Below are positions 7,755 to 13,282 of a stretch of DNA of 13,282 nt, in pieces (the stretch's first letter is position 1; each line of letters starts with the position of its first letter). The stretch lies in contig JAQIWT010000980.1 in assembly GCA_034696485.1 (NCBI GenBank), positions 1 through 13,282 on the forward strand. Reading direction: 5' to 3'. The notes beneath the pieces are model-generated. The model saw nothing but the letters and a program-made list of their open reading frames with translations. It was not told the origin of the DNA and searched no databases. The DNA comes from Isohypsibius dastychi. Its lineage: Eukaryota > Tardigrada > Eutardigrada > Parachela > Isohypsibiidae. The position numbers and the translations under genes are program-made.

Positions 7755-8267
7755 CTGGAGGATTTCGTCCGGCTGAAACTCTTTTGTCGCGGAAAATTTC
7801 GGGCTGAGTAGAGTTCTGAAATATGAACATGTTAATCAAACAACCTGTAATAAAGATGATGATTTTTCCTGTGGTTTTTACAACATAATTCGCATTCAAT
7901 TAAATACAAATAAGAGAGGTAAAATAATCGGTGTATGAGCAGATGAATGAAAAATAATTCGATTATCGCTTTCCGAAAAATAAACGCATCTTACCATAGG
8001 CGGAGAAGAGGTGTGATGCGGTTGGCTGACCGTCTGATAAGTTGCCGAAGGTGGAATTTTCCGGAAGATTTGCGCTTTGGCAGCTAGTGTAGCCAACAGC
8101 GCCGCCAAGGATCCAATACATGGGATAAAAACAAATACGTCCATGAAGTACGAATAATATAAGCCAAAGCTCAAGAAAAGTGCCGCCACTTCACAGAATA
8201 TGGCAATATTTAATGCGATCTTGACTCGTTTCGCTTTTGAAGCAGTCAAAGAAACTGAGGAATCCAT
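7669..8267 (-). CDS. Small two-pass membrane protein, two exons, unrecognised
   Basis: On minus, exon 1 is 8267-7995 (ATG GAT TCC TCA start), ending at ATG|GTAAGA. After a 179-nt intron with acceptor ATTTCAG, exon 2 is 7815-7669. Both junctions are phase 0, giving 139 residues. A basic N-terminus (SKAKRVK) precedes hydrophobic segment 1 (IALNIAIFCEVAALFLSFGL, about 17-39) and segment 2 (DVFVFIPCIGSLAALLATLA, about 43-64). The tail is Pro/Ser/Thr-rich (IPPSATYQTVSQPHHTSSPP), then basic (PPATTRRKPIGKGS). The short hairpin spacing suggests both ends face the same side, likely the cytosol. The tail has no domain I know. The first exon is well supported; the second rests on matching splice sites and phase, and it overlaps antisense coding potential. 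The gene starts about 360 nt downstream of the end of the Abi frame on the same strand. Confidence 0.5.
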
Positions 8268-8631
8268 CACGAGAGAACCAAACTTGCTCCACGAAATAGT
8301 ACCGATTCTGCCACAGCTTTCTAAATCTCAAACACCTCAAGTACCGTAGCTCAACTGACTAAAATCACTGATGTCCAGACTCAGCATTTAACATGGGCAA
8401 AATAACCTGAGATAAAAATCTGACTAATTGCTACGCCTCCAATTGATCAAACTCGGATAGATAACAGAATCTCATTCAACTGATCTGACAGACAGTTCAT
8501 TCTCAGGAAAATACTGACAGTTTTCATTCACAAGAGTTCGACGACTGAAAAACAGATTTAAACTCAAGAAGAACTGGCAAGAAATGTAGAGAATCCTGAT
8601 TTTAAAAAAAACAGTCAAAATTCAGCTACAT
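8268..8631. other. Gap between Abi and the two-pass protein gene
   Basis: No frame or RNA gene is recognisable. I looked on minus for the proline-rich and SH3 exons that should follow an Abi N-terminus and saw none. The stretch would serve as Abi 3' flank and the promoter side of the next minus gene. No AATAAA is visible on minus just past 8632. Confidence 0.4.
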
Positions 8632-10357
8632 TCATTTTGCAGAGCAACAAAAAATTGATAAATAACCAAAAAACGTAAAACAAACCGTATACATATTCCA
8701 GATTCTCCATTGCTTGATCTCATAATCCGGTCTTTCCAGCTTCAATCTGAATGCATTTTTCGCCAATTCGCGGACAAATCTCGACTTCAGGAGCTTTTTT
8801 AAATTCTTCAGACCTTGACCAATGTCATCATAAATGCTGCAATCAATGGGCCGCCTCGAATATCTTATTGAGCGTTCTTGGACCGAAAGGCTCAGAACTC
8901 TGCTTTGACGCGGACTGGGTTCGTTGGTGGTGGCCAGTTTTCCAATATCTCGCCGAGCAATTTTCTCCTTGTGCACTTTTGTTGTCTGCAAATAAAAGGT
9001 TGATTTTCCAGCCGTAAGTAGATTACAGAACCAGAAAGAAATGTAATGAAGGATAAAACTGATGAAACTAGCTACGTAATCTTATGTATTTGTTCCGTGC
9101 TTTTCGAAATCACGAAGGAACTCTTCAGCGAGGATCGATTCGCTCTATTTGGATCATTTATCAGCTATGATTGGAAACAAATTTTCAATGCGAACTCGCT
9201 GATCTATTCCAGTAAATTATTATCTGTACAGGAAATCTAAATTATTATCTCCTGTAAATGAGGAAATTTTCCTTTTTGTAGTGAGGACTTTTGAACAAAG
9301 TCAAAACTCTGCCGGATGTTCCGAAGAATAATACTTTCAAATAAGTCAGAGAAAGGAAAACAAATGAAAACAATCAAACTCAAACAAGTTCAAAGTTTTG
9401 GAATCTAACTGCGATGCTGCAGAACTTTCGGTGGAAACTGAGGTTAAACATAATCTATATTCGAAAGTTTTCATAACATCAAAATACGGGAGAACGGTTT
9501 GATTAACCGAGCCCTACGAACGTTGCAGAACGGATTTTCGCAAGAGTAAGTTCACAAGACTTCCATTTCAAGAAGCTATTCGGCTCCCCTCGCAGTTACA
9601 GTTAGACCTTTCTCTCCGTACTCCGGTTAGCGAATAAACGCTGGCGCTCTTCGATGCGCTCAAGTGCATCTCGAAATATCAGAATAACACTCATTGCGAA
9701 CTAAAAAGCGTTATCGTAATTTTCAGAAAATTGTAAAACATTTCATCAACAAATCTTCCACTCTCTCTGACAGCCAAAATTAGAGCAACCAATCTGATCA
9801 GCAACGGCGCAATTTTACTTCTAAAATTCCAAAACGAAAGAAATCGCAGACTCAATTCAAACCTCGATAACAAAGCACGTTCTTTCATAAGGAACCATGA
9901 AGTTAGACTGCTCTAACAAATGAACCTGCTCTCACAGAAATCATGTTGCAAAAAATTACTCAAATTAAATTCATACCGGTCCTAAAATCAAAAACTAATT
10001 CAAAGCCCAACCTGATTAACTGGATTCACTTCTGCCTCCATATCCTCTACCAGGGTATCCTGCGCTTCGATCTGACTCAAGTTGTGAAAGAAGACGTCGA
10101 TCTGATCAGCCACACTAGCCAGCGCTTGGATGACATAATTCTTCGTTTCCTCAAATGCAACCTTCTTGTTTTCCGCCTTCTGGAAACCACAACAAACCTT
10201 CAGCACTCATTCCATCGAACTTAATCACCAGTCACTGTACCTGTACATAATTGGCTTTACAGTACTGTGCTACTTTCTCCAATTTGACATGACTATCACA
10301 CAAACTCTGTTGTGCTTCGGGAATATGTTGCTCCAGAACCGTGCCAATGGGCTCCAT
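8632..10357 (-). CDS. Abi: Abl interactor (Abi), N-terminal WAVE-complex region, apparently without SH3
   Basis: Abi is a core subunit of the WAVE regulatory complex that drives Arp2/3 actin assembly. On minus, exon 1 is 10357-10241, exon 2 is 10179-10012 (61-nt intron) and exon 3 starts at 8985 (1026-nt intron); all phases agree. Exon 1 reads LEQHIPEAQQSLCDSHVKLE and KVAQYCKANYVQ (family: IP..R..L..S...L..VA.YC..NY.Q). Exon 2 has FEETKNYVIQALASVADQID (family [20 protein letters not shown]). Exon 3 has VHKEKIARRDIGKL, IRYSRRPIDCSIYDDIGQG (family RYIRKPIDYTVLDDVGHG). A second in-frame ATG lies upstream at 10384. After DDIGQG a donor-like AAG|GTCTGA occurs at 8814/8813. If unspliced, the frame continues with a basic tail (LKNLKKLLKSRFVRELAKNA) to TGA at 8632, giving 212 residues. 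No Pro-rich region or SH3 was found downstream. Confidence 0.85.
8986..10011 (-). other. Long Abi intron
   Basis: GT at 10011-10010 and AG at 8987-8986 bound a 1026-nt intron, about 16 times the usual size here. It falls between NPVNQ and TTKVHKEK, where human Abi reads ISQ then TVDIHKEK, so no coding sequence is missing. I see no convincing gene, RNA or repeat inside; short frames at 9046-9240 and 9691-9888 look like chance. Confidence 0.55.
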
Positions 10358-10448
10358 ATAATTCCACAACGAAATGCCAATCATCTGCAGCTCAATCAGT
10401 GCAGAAGTCAACGGCAGATATGCTGATTATCAAGGTTCCGATGAGAAA

Positions 10449-10589
10449 ATGACGGCCAGCGCAGCACGCAGCAGCAGCAATGAAAAGATGAATATCAAAT
10501 CCGTGAAGTCAATATCAGATTACGAGGTTCCAGACGAGACGCCATTTCACGCGTCCACTTGTCCATTTAAAAACAATAGATATATATAA
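10449..10589 (+). CDS. Possible small plus ORF divergent from Abi, unknown
   Basis: An ATG in the context GAAAATGACGG opens 46 residues, Ser/Lys-rich (MTASAARSSSNEKMNIKSVK, then SISDYEVPDETPFHAS). It starts 65-92 nt from the two possible Abi starts, head to head, so a shared promoter is conceivable. No splice donor is evident before its stop, and no family is recognised. The frame also continues open upstream across the Abi first exon, which is antisense coding and so weakens the case. Confidence 0.2.
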   Translation: MTASAARSSSNEKMNIKSVKSISDYEVPDETPFHASTCPFKNNRYI

Positions 10590-10827
10590 CTGATGAATGG
10601 CTTCTGTCTTGAATGGGAATACAATCACAGGGATTTGAAAAGAACCAGGGAGGAATTATGAGGTGAAATCTCCAACTGAAAATTTGAAATGATTTTCAAG
10701 AACTTGATTTTTGATAAAATTAAAATCTGATCGAGATTCGAGCTATCGACACTCGCAATCAGGCGCAGGAGACTACGCGTTCGAGGTTCGGCAAGCTAAC
10801 AAGGCGGAGGATCTTCACCATTCGCAG

Positions 10828-10843
10828 CCCCCCCCCCCCCCCC
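10828..10843 (+). repeat. Homopolymer run of 16 C
   Basis: Sixteen consecutive C bases stand out in an otherwise mixed region. Such runs vary in length by slippage and are error-prone in sequencing, so any frame read through it is unreliable. Confidence 0.9.
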
Positions 10844-10929
10844 GGTGTATTCCAGCGCCACTGAATTTACCATCACAAAAGTTTAATTCGTAAAACTGGA
10901 AACCAAAGGTGCACCATTATGATAATTAA

Positions 10930-10935
10930 TTTATT
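10930..10935 (-). other. AATAAA poly(A) signal, minus
   Basis: AATAAA on minus lies 18 nt past the TAG of the 74-residue frame. The region is AT-rich, so chance occurrence is possible. Confidence 0.35.
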
Positions 10936-10952
10936 TGTATTAGATCTGTAAT

Positions 10953-11177
10953 CTAAGGATGAACTGAATTGTCAGTTTTATCGGTTTTGGAGTCCCCGAA
11001 CTGGAACTTGTATCTAGAACGCTGACGGAATCCACCAGAAACGATGTTATCGGAGACGTTAATCGGAGGATCCCAGGTACGAAAATCAAATGACGAATCG
11101 TTATTCCTTCTCTCATGAATCAAATTGTTGTTCGCATTGTAGCTATTTGCTCTACTGGGTAATTCTGGTGCATCCAT
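10953..11177 (-). CDS. Possible small polar protein, 74 residues, unknown
   Basis: On minus an ATG at 11177 (context CGGAGATGGATG) opens a single-exon frame of 74 residues ending TAG at 10955-10953. It starts MDAPELPSRANSYNANNNLI, continues HERRNNDSSFDFRTWDPPIN and ends KTDKTDNSVHP. An in-frame TGA lies 18 nt upstream of the ATG, so this is the first possible start. AATAAA follows the stop by about 18 nt on the same strand, which favours a real 3' end. It is hydrophilic with no signal peptide or known motif. It is divergent from YME1L: the ATGs would be close, and a longer YME1L first exon (from 11143) would overlap it. On plus, an alternative open frame (VPELELVSRTLTESTRNDVI) exists across 10990-11080. 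Confidence 0.35.
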   Translation of the reverse strand: MDAPELPSRANSYNANNNLIHERRNNDSSFDFRTWDPPINVSDNIVSGGFRQRSRYKFQFGDSKTDKTDNSVHP

Positions 11178-11220
11178 CTCCGTTCGTGCTATTCACTGGT
11201 TGAACTCCCGCTTCCAACAG

Positions 11221-13282
<2,062 letters not shown>

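Larger units (their letters stand above)
10590..10952. other. Gap with one open plus frame and a C homopolymer
   Basis: The plus frame 10711-10893 has no ATG at its head. It includes SSYRHSQSGAGDYAFEVRQA and a proline run made by the C tract at 10828-10843. It could be an exon but has no clear splice borders. Nothing else is recognised. Confidence 0.2.

Noticed and set aside
10760-10810. TTCGAGGTTC resembling a tRNA T-arm
   Set aside because: The loop sequence is out of register with the B-box consensus and no acceptor or anticodon stem can be drawn.

Overview
The window looks like gene-dense nuclear DNA of an arthropod-like animal, possibly a crustacean (low confidence on the exact group). 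Several things point this way. Genes are split by very short GT-AG introns, mostly 53-66 nt. There is a single-ChtBD2 cuticle protein of the CPAP1 type. The conserved genes are animal or eukaryotic: Abl interactor (Abi), the mitochondrial i-AAA protease YME1L, a stefin-like cystatin and an anoctamin relic. Intergenic and intronic DNA is AT-rich. Operons, ribosome binding sites and phage or plasmid features are absent.

Layout, left to right. Positions 340-963 (minus) hold a complete four-exon gene for a secreted, cysteine-free cystatin, with a poly(A) signal at 275-280. Positions 964-1811 have no supportable gene. Positions 1812-2974 (plus) carry the C-terminal part of an anoctamin (TMEM16) gene that keeps its introns but is broken. 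It has a 28-bp-offset tandem duplication causing a frameshift, two in-frame TAG codons and another frameshift. Positions 3000-3830 are mostly non-coding, with a few short open frames of unclear status. Positions 3837-4568 (minus) encode an unrecognised four-pass membrane protein. A near-perfect 27-bp-arm hairpin lies at 4878-4966. Positions 5098-5846 (plus) encode a CPAP1-like chitin-binding protein with an Ala/Pro/Glu-rich tail; its first exon was not found.

Positions 5875-7760 hold weaker candidates: a signal-peptide-like minus frame, a two-exon plus 3' end at 6634-7042, and a plus two-exon model at 7241-7754. Positions 7669-8267 (minus) encode a small two-pass membrane protein. Positions 8632-10384 (minus) carry Abi. 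Its N-terminal WAVE-complex-binding region is clear, but no SH3 domain is visible. Positions 10449-11177 hold small uncertain frames, a 16-base C run and a 74-codon minus frame followed at once by AATAAA. From 11221 to the right edge (plus) lies YME1L, cut off just after the Walker B motif.

The genes are a mixed neighbourhood, not a pathway: protease inhibition, cuticle, actin regulation and mitochondrial proteolysis. No single novel multi-gene system is evident. The best second-look items are the SH3-less Abi, the secreted cysteine-free cystatin, the anoctamin lesion whose mechanism can be read from the sequence, the 4878-4966 hairpin, and the orphan membrane proteins.
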